DNA of 64,000 bases from Bog-756 sp963845485 (GTDB lineage Bacteria; Actinomycetota; Acidimicrobiia; Acidimicrobiales; RAAP-2): contig CAWJSI010000013.1 of NCBI GenBank assembly GCA_963845485.1, positions 257,301 to 321,300 of the forward strand. Direction: 5' to 3'. The translations under genes were made by a program, and so were the position numbers. Below the pieces are notes generated by a model. That model ran no database searches. It saw only the letters and a program-made list of their open reading frames with translations, and was not told the DNA's origin. Shown here one piece after another: positions 1 through 8,464 of the stretch; the first letter of the stretch is position 1, and every line of letters begins with the position of its first letter.

Positions 1-632
1 TCGAGGAGGAGTCGCCGCCGGAAGAAGGACTGCCCACCCACGGCGAAGAAACAGTCGGTCGAGACGTCGGCGTGGGGGAGAGGTTGGTAGAAGAGCAGCC
101 CGTGCTCCCAGAAACCGGCGGTCCGGGTGCCCTGCTCGTCGCCGTTCTTGTCGAGTACCCGTGAGCAGGCAGCGAAGATGTCGTCAGCCACGAAGCAGGC
201 GAGTGCTTCTTCGACGAAATTGTCCTCGACCCGCATGTCGTTGTTGCAGAAGGCTACGAACTCCCCACGGGCCGCGGCCAGACCGTCGTTCAGGGAGAAG
301 ATGTACCGGTTCTCGGGCAAGCGGAGGAGCACGACGTCCGGAAAGGCTTCGGCCACCGCATCGGCACTCCCGTCCGACGACCCGTTGTCGACGACGATGA
401 TCTCGTCGTCCGGACCGACAGCCTCGATCATGCTCGCCACGCAGCCGACGAGGAGCTCCCGCTCGTTGTAGTTGAGCACAACCAACGAGCAGCGAACGTC
501 GTCCCCGCCTCGGGCTTCCGGGGTCACCGTGGCGACCGGCCGACGGCGTGGTCGCGCGCCGGTACGGGAAATCCGGACGACCGGCCCGGTGTCGTCCGAG
601 GAAACGCCATGGCGGGCACGATACTGCAGCAC
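1..632 (-). CDS. Glycosyltransferase family 2, C-terminus cut by the window edge
   Basis: Not closed by a stop before base 1, so the C-terminus is missing. Reading leftward, the frame gives a typical GT2 (GT-A fold) N-terminus: a CSLVVLNYNER beta strand, IIVVDNGSSDGSAD for nucleotide binding, then FCNNDM in the position of the DXD metal motif. It would transfer a sugar from a nucleotide-sugar donor in the cytoplasm, probably for surface polysaccharide. The start is uncertain: GTG at 632 is the first after an in-frame stop, GTG at 527 would begin closer to the domain, and neither has a clear ribosome site. It follows another GT2 on the same strand after about 50 bases, so the two are probably co-transcribed. 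Family assignment is firm; the substrate is unknown. Confidence 0.85.
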   Translation of the reverse strand, partial: MLQYRARHGVSSDDTGPVVRISRTGARPRRRPVATVTPEARGGDDVRCSLVVLNYNERELLVGCVASMIEAVGPDDEIIVVDNGSSDGSADAVAEAFPDVVLLRLPENRYIFSLNDGLAAARGEFVAFCNNDMRVEDNFVEEALACFVADDIFAACSRVLDKNGDEQGTRTAGFWEHGLLFYQPLPHADVSTDCFFAVGGQSFFRRRLLL

Positions 633-685
633 CAGTCGCTACCGGCGCGTCGTCGATTCAGGGGAAGCCCGACCGGAGCGCTTGA

Positions 686-1666
686 TCAGCCCCGGAAGAG
701 GGTCGACGGCGGACGGCGCGGCGAGTACTCGGTCACCGCGTCTTTCACATTGCGGGCGACGCCGCGCAGGTCGCCGTGCCTCAGCGCTTCCCCGGCTGCC
801 GTTAGCCGACGGTACGGAATGAACCGGTGCCGGCGGAACCATTCGGCGTCGGCCACCAACGACGTCCCCGGCCCGGCGACGGCGGCGATCCTCTGGTGCA
901 CTTTGGCGTACTGGGAGGCGAACAGGTCGGCCTTCTCCACGGTGGCTTGGGTCGGGTGCCGGCGGTAGCCGACCAGCACCCGGGGGAGGAAGTGGATCAT
1001 GCCGTCGAGGCGGAGACGCAGGAAGAAGTCGGTGTCCTCGCAGATCTGACCAAACTCCTCGTCCCATCGGCCGATCCGGTAGAAGGCGTCACGACGGACC
1101 ACGGCGATGCTCGGAATGATGGCGGCGACGAGGTAGATGGACTCGAAGGGGACAGTGGAGTCCGAGTCGGGCACCATGGCCACCCAGAACCTGGTGGATA
1201 CGCACCGGGCCCAAGGCCACGTTCCCGGTTCGTCGCCGAGGTGGGTGCCCGTGGCATCGAGATAGGAGTGGCGGACGTAGACCCCGTTGACCCGACTCCG
1301 GTCGAGATGGCTGCTCGTGGCCGTCAGCATGTCGGGGTGGAGTACGTCGTCCGCGTCGAGGAACAAGAGGTACTCCGAGCGGCTGTGCTCCGCACCGGTG
1401 TTCCGAGCGGCCGCCGCGCCCCGGTTGCGGGGGTGGACCACAAGGGAGATCCGGGGGTCCCGCTCAGCGAACTCCTCGACGATGGCGCAGGTGCGGTCGC
1501 TGCTGGCGTCGTCCACGACGACCGCCGTCCACTGGCGGAACGACTGGGCCAGGACGCTCCGGAGGGTCTCGCTGATGTACGACTCGGCGTTGTAGCTGGG
1601 GATGATGACGGACACCGATCCGGGCTCAGTAGGTCCGTCCGTGGACACCGCAGCCACTGGCTCCAT
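686..1666 (-). CDS. Glycosyltransferase family 2
   Basis: 326 residues. The N-terminal half carries the GT2 landmarks: SVSVIIPSYNAESY, VVVDDASSDRT and LFLDADDVLHPDML with the DXD-like metal site; GRWDEEFGQICEDTDFFLRL is the usual acceptor-side ED segment. ATG at 1666 is chosen because it lies about 15 residues before the first beta strand; the frame stays open much further upstream but that part is unlike protein. No membrane anchor or signal peptide, so cytosolic or membrane-associated through partners. It is first of a pair with the cut GT2 downstream and is divergent from the glycosyltransferase at 1865. Donor and acceptor cannot be read from sequence. Confidence 0.93.
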   Translation of the reverse strand: MEPVAAVSTDGPTEPGSVSVIIPSYNAESYISETLRSVLAQSFRQWTAVVVDDASSDRTCAIVEEFAERDPRISLVVHPRNRGAAAARNTGAEHSRSEYLLFLDADDVLHPDMLTATSSHLDRSRVNGVYVRHSYLDATGTHLGDEPGTWPWARCVSTRFWVAMVPDSDSTVPFESIYLVAAIIPSIAVVRRDAFYRIGRWDEEFGQICEDTDFFLRLRLDGMIHFLPRVLVGYRRHPTQATVEKADLFASQYAKVHQRIAAVAGPGTSLVADAEWFRRHRFIPYRRLTAAGEALRHGDLRGVARNVKDAVTEYSPRRPPSTLFRG

Positions 1667-1864
1667 CGCTCGAGTGTAGTGACCCTCCGCGCAGCCGGCG
1701 GGGCTCCGGTGGTCTTTCACCATGAGCAATCCGGTGCCGACGAGGTCCGCATGTGCCGATCGGTCGGTCGGCGATGAATTACTCTCTTCACGTTGCCTCC
1801 GGCGGCGAACGGTGACGCAGACCACCGCACTCAATGGTTCCCGCAATGGAAATGGAGGCACGGC

Positions 1865-3001
1865 TTGACACGATCCGAGTTTTTTGACGTGATCTGCCTG
1901 TCCCTTGAGCCCTGGGACGATGTCTGGCGCCGGAACCAGCACATGGCTGCGGCCATGTTGGAGCTGCGACCGACCATGAGGCTGCTGTTCGCCGAAACGC
2001 CCATCGACGTCACGTGGACTCTTCGGCATGGTCGGTGGCCCGCCCTGTCTCCGCTCCGTCCCATCGGCTCGACCGGGCGACTGTGGGCCCAGGCACCCCG
2101 CAAGTGGCTGCCCCGGAAGCTCCGGCCCTCAGGCGACCATGCCCTCGGCCGGCAGGTGGAAAAGGCGGCGCACTCCCTCGGATTCCACCGCCCGGTGCTG
2201 TGGATCAACGACAGCACCTACGCGCCCCTCGTCGAGTCGACCGGATGGCCCACGGTCTATGACGTCACCGACGACTGGCTGCTCGCCACCGGCGCCAGTC
2301 GCGAGCTCGCCCGACAACACCGCAATGACGCCGCTCTGCTGCGTCAGGCCACCGAGGTCGTGGTGTGCTCGCCCGCGCTGGTCGAGAGCCGTGGCCAGAC
2401 CCGACCGGTGCACCTCATCACCAACGGGGTGGAGGTGGACCACCTTCGAGCCCCTACCGATCGACCGGTCGATCTTCCGGCCGGTCGGATCGTCATGTAC
2501 CAGGGCACGCTCAGCTCCGGCCGTCTGGACCTGCCGCTGTGCGTGGCACTCTGCCGCGACCTGCCCGCCGATACCTCGGTGGTGTTCGTCGGGCCCAACA
2601 GTCTGAGCAAAGAGGACGAGGCCCTGTTGGTCGAAGCCGGGGCCGTGATCCTGGGCGGTCGCCCCTACGCCACGGTTCCTGCCTACCTCCAGCACGCTGA
2701 TGTGCTCATCGTGCCCCATCTGGTGACGCCGTTCACCGAGAGTCTGGATCCCATCAAGGCCCGGGAGTTCACTGCCGTGGGCCGTCCGGTCGTCGCCACT
2801 CCCGTGGCCGGCTTCCGCGACCTCGGGGCCCAGGTGACCGTGGCCGGCGCCGACCGATTCGTCGCCGCCGTGACGACCGTCCTCAGTGGACCTCGGTTGC
2901 CAGCCGGGCCGGGACCGCTCACTGTGCAGCCCGAGACCTGGGTCAACCAGGCGACGGCGTTCTTGCAGGTCCTAGAGTCGGCGGCCGCCCACCAACCCTG
3001 A
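1865..3001 (+). CDS. GT-B fold glycosyltransferase (group 1-like)
   Basis: About 378 residues from TTG at 1865, which has GGAGG at 1854-1858 with six bases of spacing; an earlier TTG at 1793 in the same frame lacks such a site. Landmarks are FFDVICLSLEPWDDVWRRNQ near the start, VYDVTDDW in the middle, an ITNGVEVDHL donor-domain entry, IVMYQGTLSSGRLDL, and LIVPHLVTPFTESLDPIKARE, where the glutamate helix of GT-B enzymes sits. It resembles the TuaH-like branch of group 1 glycosyltransferases (inference). Divergent from the GT2 pair across about 200 bases that should hold both promoters. Role in surface glycan assembly is inferred from neighbours. Confidence 0.85.
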   Translation: MTRSEFFDVICLSLEPWDDVWRRNQHMAAAMLELRPTMRLLFAETPIDVTWTLRHGRWPALSPLRPIGSTGRLWAQAPRKWLPRKLRPSGDHALGRQVEKAAHSLGFHRPVLWINDSTYAPLVESTGWPTVYDVTDDWLLATGASRELARQHRNDAALLRQATEVVVCSPALVESRGQTRPVHLITNGVEVDHLRAPTDRPVDLPAGRIVMYQGTLSSGRLDLPLCVALCRDLPADTSVVFVGPNSLSKEDEALLVEAGAVILGGRPYATVPAYLQHADVLIVPHLVTPFTESLDPIKAREFTAVGRPVVATPVAGFRDLGAQVTVAGADRFVAAVTTVLSGPRLPAGPGPLTVQPETWVNQATAFLQVLESAAAHQP

Positions 3002-3046
3002 GGTCGGCCGGCTCGGCACCATCAGTCACTCGGGTGCGCCGTCCGG

Positions 3047-4846
3047 TCAGCGGGTCGTCGCCACCGAGCGGTCGTCGTGCCGGGCCGGTACCGTCCCGAA
3101 GGCGGCGATCAGGTCGGTCGCCACCACGTCGACCAGGCTGCGGCGCTGGGACATCAACCATGCCGCGTGGTCCAGTTCGTCCATCTCTTCGAGATGGACG
3201 TCCGGCCGGGAGGTCAGCTGAGCCATTCGTCGTTCCGCGCCGAGCGAGAGTGAGGTGAGATCCCCCGGACCGACGATCAGGAAGGTCTCGACTCCCCGGG
3301 CGGTAACGGCTTCGAGCGAACTGATTCCGGTGTCGGTGAGGAGTGTCCGGTGGACGAGGTCCCAGGTCCACGACGGCACCCACGGAAGCCGCCGAGCGAT
3401 GGCCTCGGTCCAGCTCCCATCGGCCAGGGAGCGGGCCCAGCGAGTGGACCCTGTCGATCCCCGCGCCCTCCCGTACCACTGCAACACGGGACCGAGTGTG
3501 CGGACCAGCCACGGCCGGGTGGCCTGACGGGCCTGTCGCCGAGACGGCCCTGGCGGCTCGGGCGGGATGAACGTGAACACCGGGTTGATCAGGCACACGG
3601 CTCGGGGCGGGCGCACCATGGCCTGTTCGACGGCCTGATAGGCACCCGCGCAGAATCCGACCAGGACCACGTCGGTGGGGTCGTCGGGAGCGATGGCGGC
3701 GACGGCCTGGTCGATGTCGTCGATGGCTTCAGGGGCCCGGGCCACGTGGGCCTCCTGGCCCGGACGCACCCCGCTGTCGCCGTTGCCGCTGAGATCGAAA
3801 CGGAGCACCCGGAGCCCGGCCGGGGCCAGGGCGCGAGCGAGGTCCACCCAGATCCGGGCCTGTCCGATGTGGTGGGTGTTGCCCTCGTTGACCAGCACCA
3901 CGGTGGGGCCGGTGGCGGCGGTCGGTGGTTCCGTCACGATCCCGAACAGGCCCTGGGGACCCAACGAGACGGTGTGCTCTTCCAGGGGCCTTCCCGTCTC
4001 GGTGTGACCAACCACGGCGGTCGGTCTCCGTGGCCGTTCGATCGGTACCGGATCGCCGTCCAGTACTGAGGCGAACCAGTCAGCCAGGCGGTCGATCGTC
4101 CCCAGGGGCGGTTCCTGGACGTTCGAGTCGAGGAGCCGGTCCTGGCCGGTGGCCTCCCCCCATTCGACGGCGGTGCCGGCCAGGCGACGGACCAGCGCGG
4201 GTGGCCGGGAGAGTTCGGGTGGCACGAGCACCAGGGTCCGTTCGGCCAGTGGGCCGTGCACCGTTTTGATGGCCAGATCAGCGAGAGCCTTGACCGTCTC
4301 GGGCTCGAAGCGGAGCCCGGGGGCTTCGACGCCCTCCCCGGTCGGATCGCCACCGGTCCCGCTCAGGAGCCGGAGGAATCGTTGCTCTCGCAGGAAGGCC
4401 TTGCCCGAGAGGCATGGGTCCCAGAGGGCGAGGGCATCGACTCCGCCCCGACGGGCCGCCTCGTGGGCGGCGAACAGGCCGCCCATCCGCGTCCCGGCGA
4501 GACCGATGGCCGCCACCCCGGTGTCGGCCAGCGCATCGACGGCCCGGGACAGACTGTCCAGCCAGGCATCGAGACGATCGGGATCGGTCTCTGAGCCCGC
4601 CGAGTCGCCCGTGCCGTCGTAGTCGAACCGGAGTACGGCGATGCCGCGGTCGGCCAAGGCCTGGGCTGCGAGTCGGTAGGTGAAGTACGTGCAGATGGCT
4701 TCGATGCCGAGGGGTTGGGCCAACACCACGCCGCCCCGGGCCCGGCCGTCCGGCGGCAGGTGGAGCCATCCGAAGAGGGGTCGGTCGTCGGGGCCGAACC
4801 ACAGCGGCGTTGCGCTCGCATGGGAGCTCTGGGCTGGTGCCGTCAC
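3047..4846 (-). CDS. Tandem alpha/beta hydrolase with two hydrolase domains
   Basis: 599 residues from GTG at 4846, which is preceded by AAGGAGA at good spacing; an ATG 17 codons upstream is possible. Domain 1 (about residues 20-260) has VLRFDYDGTGDS and a nucleophile elbow reading GLAGTRMGG, with Thr119 where serine is expected. Domain 2 (about 290-595) has VLRFDLSGNGDS and an elbow VGFCAGA with Cys399 as the possible nucleophile, then FLIVGPGDLTS and ELDHAAW supplying an acid region and histidine. Each half looks like the S33/exosortase-associated hydrolase families. Sitting between glycosyltransferases, it may act on surface polymer or lipid precursors (inference). No signal peptide seen. 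Substrate unknown. Confidence 0.85.
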   Translation of the reverse strand: MTAPAQSSHASATPLWFGPDDRPLFGWLHLPPDGRARGGVVLAQPLGIEAICTYFTYRLAAQALADRGIAVLRFDYDGTGDSAGSETDPDRLDAWLDSLSRAVDALADTGVAAIGLAGTRMGGLFAAHEAARRGGVDALALWDPCLSGKAFLREQRFLRLLSGTGGDPTGEGVEAPGLRFEPETVKALADLAIKTVHGPLAERTLVLVPPELSRPPALVRRLAGTAVEWGEATGQDRLLDSNVQEPPLGTIDRLADWFASVLDGDPVPIERPRRPTAVVGHTETGRPLEEHTVSLGPQGLFGIVTEPPTAATGPTVVLVNEGNTHHIGQARIWVDLARALAPAGLRVLRFDLSGNGDSGVRPGQEAHVARAPEAIDDIDQAVAAIAPDDPTDVVLVGFCAGAYQAVEQAMVRPPRAVCLINPVFTFIPPEPPGPSRRQARQATRPWLVRTLGPVLQWYGRARGSTGSTRWARSLADGSWTEAIARRLPWVPSWTWDLVHRTLLTDTGISSLEAVTARGVETFLIVGPGDLTSLSLGAERRMAQLTSRPDVHLEEMDELDHAAWLMSQRRSLVDVVATDLIAAFGTVPARHDDRSVATTR

Positions 4847-5030
4847 CGCATCTCCTTCCCCGTCGCTCGGACTTGCCACCCCACCGCGGTGTCGCATCCA
4901 CTCGTGGCCACCGGCCGCTGCCTCCTGGGCACGGAGACGGGGACCGCAGTCGGAACTGGGCCCTCAAGACCGAGGTCCAGGGTGTGCCGACCCGATGAGG
5001 TCATCGTCCAGTCGGTGCCAATCCTTTAGG

Positions 5031-5056
5031 TCGCCAGTCCTTGTCCCAACTGGCGA
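5031..5056 (-). terminator. Possible hairpin after the GT4 gene
   Basis: TCGCCAGT at 5031-5038 and ACTGGCGA at 5049-5056 form an eight-base perfect stem with a ten-base loop, 18 bases past the stop of the minus-strand glycosyltransferase. There is no T-run, so termination is only suggested. Confidence 0.3.
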
Positions 5057-5073
5057 ACGACCAGGTCCTGCCC

Positions 5074-6207
5074 TTAGCGGACCGGCTCCACCCGGGCGGG
5101 AAGGGTGCGGTAGGCGGCCATGGTGGCCTCGGCCACGTGCCTCCAGGTGTAGTGCTCGAGGACACGCTGGCGAAGGGCGGGGTCGGGAGGACTCGCCCAT
5201 GCCGACTGGACGGCCGACAGCACCGACCCGCTGTCGGCCGGATCGCAGTACCACGCCAGGTCCTCGAGGTACTCGCGGGCAAAGCCACGCGAGGTGGTGA
5301 CGACGCTGCATCCGCTCAGGGCGGCCTCAAGGGAGACGAGGCCCGTGGTCTCGAACCAGCTGGGCAGCACGTGTACCCGGGCGTGGCGGTAGAGATCGGC
5401 CAGTTCGGATTCGTCCAGCGAGACGTGGAAGGTCACCCATCCCGAGCCCGCCCTCCGGCACTTGCGGACGTAACGGGCATGATCAGGGTGCTCGTGACCA
5501 GCGATCACCAGCGGTAGCCCCGATCCTCGGAGCGCCTCGATCAGTCCCAGTTGGTTCTTGTGCGGCTCGATCCGACCGACGTAGAGGACATACGTGCGTT
5601 GGTCGAACTGATCGACCGGCAGGCTGAAGCGGTCGGGGTCGACACCGTTCGGGATGGGGACGATCGGGGTGGCCACGCCGAAGTCACGTCGGATGCTCTC
5701 GCCTTCGCCGACGGCATTGGGCAACAGGAGGTCGGCCGCCTCGAAGAGGGTCAGTTGCTGGACGTCCGCCGGGATCCAGTGCAGGCAGGCCTCGGTCAGG
5801 GCGCCACGCCCTCGCAGTGCGCTGCGGGAGAACCGGGCCGCCCGCACCACCCGACCAGCCAGGTCCCGAGCCGACACCCGACGGCCTGGGCCACCGTCCT
5901 GGCGGTAGGAGCGCTCCCAGTAGATCGTCGAGAGGGCGACCGGGACCCCCCGTCGGTGCCAATGCCGGACGTGATCCGTCGAAAGCCCGAACCCGTGGAC
6001 CAGATCCACCTCGGTCGGGGGTGGTGTGTCGGTGAACTCGGTGATCACGTCCAATCCGGCCTCGGCCAGAGCCCGAGCGGTCTTCTCGAGCTGCACCACA
6101 TGGCCCCCGAGCACCCGCCGCCCTCCGGGCATCCACAGGAGCACCCGTGACACCGGGGTAGGCGGGTCGGATGCCACCGGCTCGGCCTGGGTGGGTAGGC
6201 CGGTCAA
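5074..6207 (-). CDS. Glycosyltransferase family 4 (GT-B)
   Basis: 377 residues. GRRVLGGHVVQLEKTARAL is the N-domain glycine-rich start. The donor domain carries PNGVDPDRF, VLYVGRIEPHKNQLGLIEAL and VHVLPSWFETTGLVSLEAAL, the last holding the E-x7-E region of GT4 retaining enzymes. No signal peptide or membrane segment. It is on the same strand as the tandem hydrolase but separated by about 230 bases, so it may have its own transcript. Probably adds a hexose to a polyprenol- or lipid-linked glycan; donor sugar not determinable. Confidence 0.92.
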   Translation of the reverse strand: MTGLPTQAEPVASDPPTPVSRVLLWMPGGRRVLGGHVVQLEKTARALAEAGLDVITEFTDTPPPTEVDLVHGFGLSTDHVRHWHRRGVPVALSTIYWERSYRQDGGPGRRVSARDLAGRVVRAARFSRSALRGRGALTEACLHWIPADVQQLTLFEAADLLLPNAVGEGESIRRDFGVATPIVPIPNGVDPDRFSLPVDQFDQRTYVLYVGRIEPHKNQLGLIEALRGSGLPLVIAGHEHPDHARYVRKCRRAGSGWVTFHVSLDESELADLYRHARVHVLPSWFETTGLVSLEAALSGCSVVTTSRGFAREYLEDLAWYCDPADSGSVLSAVQSAWASPPDPALRQRVLEHYTWRHVAEATMAAYRTLPARVEPVR

Positions 6208-6399
6208 ACGGTTGCGCGCCGAATCGGGGCCGATGGTCCAAGCGTGCCGCCGGTCTGGCCCGACGCTGTCGACCGGTGAGTAGGCACGCGGTTAGGGAGG
6301 GCGAGCACGGCGTCATGCTAACGCCGGGCCACCTCGAGGTTGGGACTCTCCAGCCCCGGTGCGTCGGGAAGGGGCAAGACGGCCGGTAGCCTCGTTGGG

Positions 6400-7110
6400 A
6401 TGCTCGAGTCGGACCGCTCGGAGGCCACACGGAGCGGTTCGGGTACCGGGAGGCCCGGGAGGCTCCGAAGTCGGCCGAATGAGGTGGAACGACGGGAGGA
6501 GTCCCGACGCCACCTGGTCTGGGGGACCGTCCTGATCGCCGTGGTGGCGGTGGGTGGCCTCTACTTCTTCTTCCTGCCCCACCCGATGTTCGCCGATCGT
6601 TGGGTGCTCGACCTCGTGCGTCCATCCAGCAACGGCATCTTCACGGGCGTGGTGGCCCTCCGCTACCCCCAGGTCGTCGTGGTGGGCTCGGCGGTGATCG
6701 CCTTGGTGGCCCTGCCGAGCGACCGGCTCCACTCCCTTGCCTGCCTCGTCGGACCGCCACTAGCGCTCGCCACCTGCGAGTTGGTGGTCAAGCCGCTGGT
6801 GGGCCGACATCTGGGAAGCGGGCTCTCCTACCCGTCGGGCTCCACCGTGGGTGCTGCTGCGCTGGCCACCGCGGCCGTCCTGGCGGTGCCTCGCCGATGG
6901 CGTCTAGGGATCCTCGCCATCGGCGCCGTCTACACGCTGTGGATGGCCCTGGCCGTCGTGGCCCTGCAGTGGCACTTCCCGACCGATGCCGCGGCCGGCG
7001 TGGCGTACGGCGCAGGTGTCGTCCTGGTGGTCGACGGAGTGGTCTGGTGGGCGGCCGCTGAACTCGGCGGGCGACGCCTACCCTCGCCGGTGGACTCAGG
7101 CCGGGGGTGA
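6400..7110 (+). CDS. PAP2-type phosphatase, membrane protein
   Basis: 236 residues from ATG 6400; a TTG at 6340 would add 20 basic residues. After a charged N-terminus there are about five hydrophobic segments. The PAP2 signature is present in weak form: KPLVGRH (first motif), SYPSGSTVGA (second, PSG) and LQWHFPTDAAAG (third, H and D). Such enzymes remove phosphate from isoprenyl pyrophosphate or phosphatidate at the membrane. The first motif is degenerate (KxxxxRH rather than KxxxxxxRP), so activity is not certain. Its 3' end overlaps the convergent gene at 7096 by 15 bases. Confidence 0.78.
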   Translation: MLESDRSEATRSGSGTGRPGRLRSRPNEVERREESRRHLVWGTVLIAVVAVGGLYFFFLPHPMFADRWVLDLVRPSSNGIFTGVVALRYPQVVVVGSAVIALVALPSDRLHSLACLVGPPLALATCELVVKPLVGRHLGSGLSYPSGSTVGAAALATAAVLAVPRRWRLGILAIGAVYTLWMALAVVALQWHFPTDAAAGVAYGAGVVLVVDGVVWWAAAELGGRRLPSPVDSGRG

Positions 7111-7539
7111 GGACTCGTCGCTGGGCTTGGCCGGTGGGGGCCTACGGATGACCGCCACGGTGTCGGCTGGATTGTCGGGGTCGAAGTGCAGGTCGATGGG
7201 GTGATTGGGGTCGTGGGGCTCACCCGACGCCTCGATCACGAACGCCGGTTCTTGGCGGGGCAGCTGGAGTGCCTGCTGGAGGCCGACGGCGATGCCGGTC
7301 ATGACTGCACCGGTGGCCGAGCGCTTCATCCAGTTGTTGAACCGCAGTGGATCCCTGACCTCGCCATCCCCGGGATCCTGCCCCGGCTCGGCACCGGTGT
7401 CGTCCCCATCGGCTGAACTCTCGGCTCCAGCCGAGATCGCCGGCCCACCGAACTCGGCCTCGCCACTCGCCCCGGCCCCGTCCCCGGCACCTGGGTCCTC
7501 GGCCGCCACCGGCCCAGCATCATCCTGCACGGAGTCCAC
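7096..7539 (-). CDS. Conserved actinobacterial hypothetical protein
   Basis: 147 residues from GTG 7539, with CGGAG upstream. The first 60 residues are an acidic, Ala/Gly/Asp-rich disordered stretch. The conserved core is FNNWMKRSATGAVMTGIAVG, an amphipathic or weakly membrane-associated helix, followed by a short DPNHPIDLHFDPDNPADTVA segment. I recognise this core from unannotated actinobacterial proteins but know no function. It ends tail to tail with the PAP2 gene and is divergent from the DtxR-type regulator, whose promoter region it shares. Confidence 0.75.
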   Translation of the reverse strand: MDSVQDDAGPVAAEDPGAGDGAGASGEAEFGGPAISAGAESSADGDDTGAEPGQDPGDGEVRDPLRFNNWMKRSATGAVMTGIAVGLQQALQLPRQEPAFVIEASGEPHDPNHPIDLHFDPDNPADTVAVIRRPPPAKPSDESSPPA

Positions 7540-7650
7540 GGTACTCCGAGGGACCCGCCTACCGGTCGGGTGAGCGGGTCCCCGGACCCTCGTCACCGAC
7601 CGAGATGCCGGCCGAACCCCCGCCCGCCCCGTTGCCTTAGGATCCACTAC

Positions 7651-8310
7651 GTGCTTGACCGCTTCCATCCACCGGTCGAGGAGTACCTCGAAACCATCTT
7701 CGCCCTGCAGGAAGAGGGAATTCCCGTTATCCAGGCCCGCCTGGCCGAGCGGTTGGACAAGGCTGCCCCGTCGGTGTCCGAAATGCTCGACCGGTTGGAG
7801 GCCGACGACCTCATCGTGCGCAGCGCCCGGCAGATCGCCATGACCCCGAAGGGTGCAGCCCTGGCCGAAGGCGTCGTGCGCAAACACCGGCTGGCCGAGC
7901 GCCTGCTGGTCGACATCATCGGCCTCGACTGGGACAAGGCCCACATCGAGGCCGGGCGATGGGAGCACGTCATCTCCGACGACGTCGAGGAACGCCTGGT
8001 CGTGCTGCTCGGGAACCCGACGACCTGCCCCCACGGCAATCCCATCCCCGGTGTGGACCCGGTAGGTCCGAAGCAGCAGCGTCTGGCCGAGGCCCAGCCC
8101 GGTGACCGGGTCCGCCTCGAGCGCATCACCGAGAGCGTGGAGCACGAGTCCGACTCCCTCACCTACCTCGGTGACCACGGACTCACCCCCGGCACCACCG
8201 CCCTCATCGGGGCGAGGGCCCCCGATGGCACCTTGACCCTGGTCATGGGGGAGGACACCATCGCCCTCGGTCCGGCGATGACCGAGCGGATGTTCGTGGC
8301 ACCGGCCTGA
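7651..8310 (+). CDS. DtxR/IdeR-family metal-dependent repressor with altered metal site
   Basis: 219 residues from GTG 7651 (AGGA eight bases upstream). Order: winged helix-turn-helix (about 5-65), dimerisation and metal domain (66-140), SH3-like FeoA domain (150-219). Ancillary metal-site residues are kept (His79, Glu83, His98), as are Glu105 and His106 of the primary site, but the residue equal to IdeR Cys102 is glycine (EAGRWEH) and the one equal to Met10 is glutamate. In DtxR/IdeR those two residues are primary Fe(II) ligands, so this copy may prefer another metal such as Mn(II) (inference). A CPHGNPIPG loop follows the metal domain. It stands alone, ahead of the CIRCE-hrcA unit. Confidence 0.92.
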   Translation: MLDRFHPPVEEYLETIFALQEEGIPVIQARLAERLDKAAPSVSEMLDRLEADDLIVRSARQIAMTPKGAALAEGVVRKHRLAERLLVDIIGLDWDKAHIEAGRWEHVISDDVEERLVVLLGNPTTCPHGNPIPGVDPVGPKQQRLAEAQPGDRVRLERITESVEHESDSLTYLGDHGLTPGTTALIGARAPDGTLTLVMGEDTIALGPAMTERMFVAPA

Positions 8311-8328
8311 GTCCGGGTGGCTGGGGTA

Positions 8329-8343
8329 CTCCCCGGGGGGGAG
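8329..8343 (+). terminator. GC hairpin after the DtxR-family gene
   Basis: CTCCCC at 8329-8334 pairs with GGGGAG at 8338-8343 across a three-base loop, starting 18 bases past the stop. No T-run follows. It also separates this gene from the CIRCE promoter. Confidence 0.4.
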
Positions 8344-8382
8344 CTCGAGCGGTCGAGGGCGAGCATGAGCGGCGGCTACCGG

Positions 8383-8409
8383 TCAGCACTCACTAGAGTG
8401 GAGTGCTAA
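8383..8409 (+). promoter_or_regulatory. CIRCE operator for HrcA
   Basis: TCAGCACTC, nine bases, GAGTGCTAA. This differs from the CIRCE consensus (TTAGCACTC-N9-GAGTGCTAA) at one position only. It lies 55 bases ahead of hrcA, so HrcA should repress its own hrcA-dnaJ operon until heat stress. Confidence 0.95.
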
Positions 8410-8464
8410 CACGAAGCGAATCTGTTCTCGGCCGCTGCTACGTGGCCACCGGGTTCCGACGTGG

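Noticed and set aside
827..1777. 316-residue plus-strand frame
   Set aside because: Shadow of the minus-strand GT2 gene; composition and motif content are not protein-like.
686..2029. 447-residue version of the GT2 gene
   Set aside because: The first 121 codons run antisense through the next glycosyltransferase; the family N-terminus begins at 1666.
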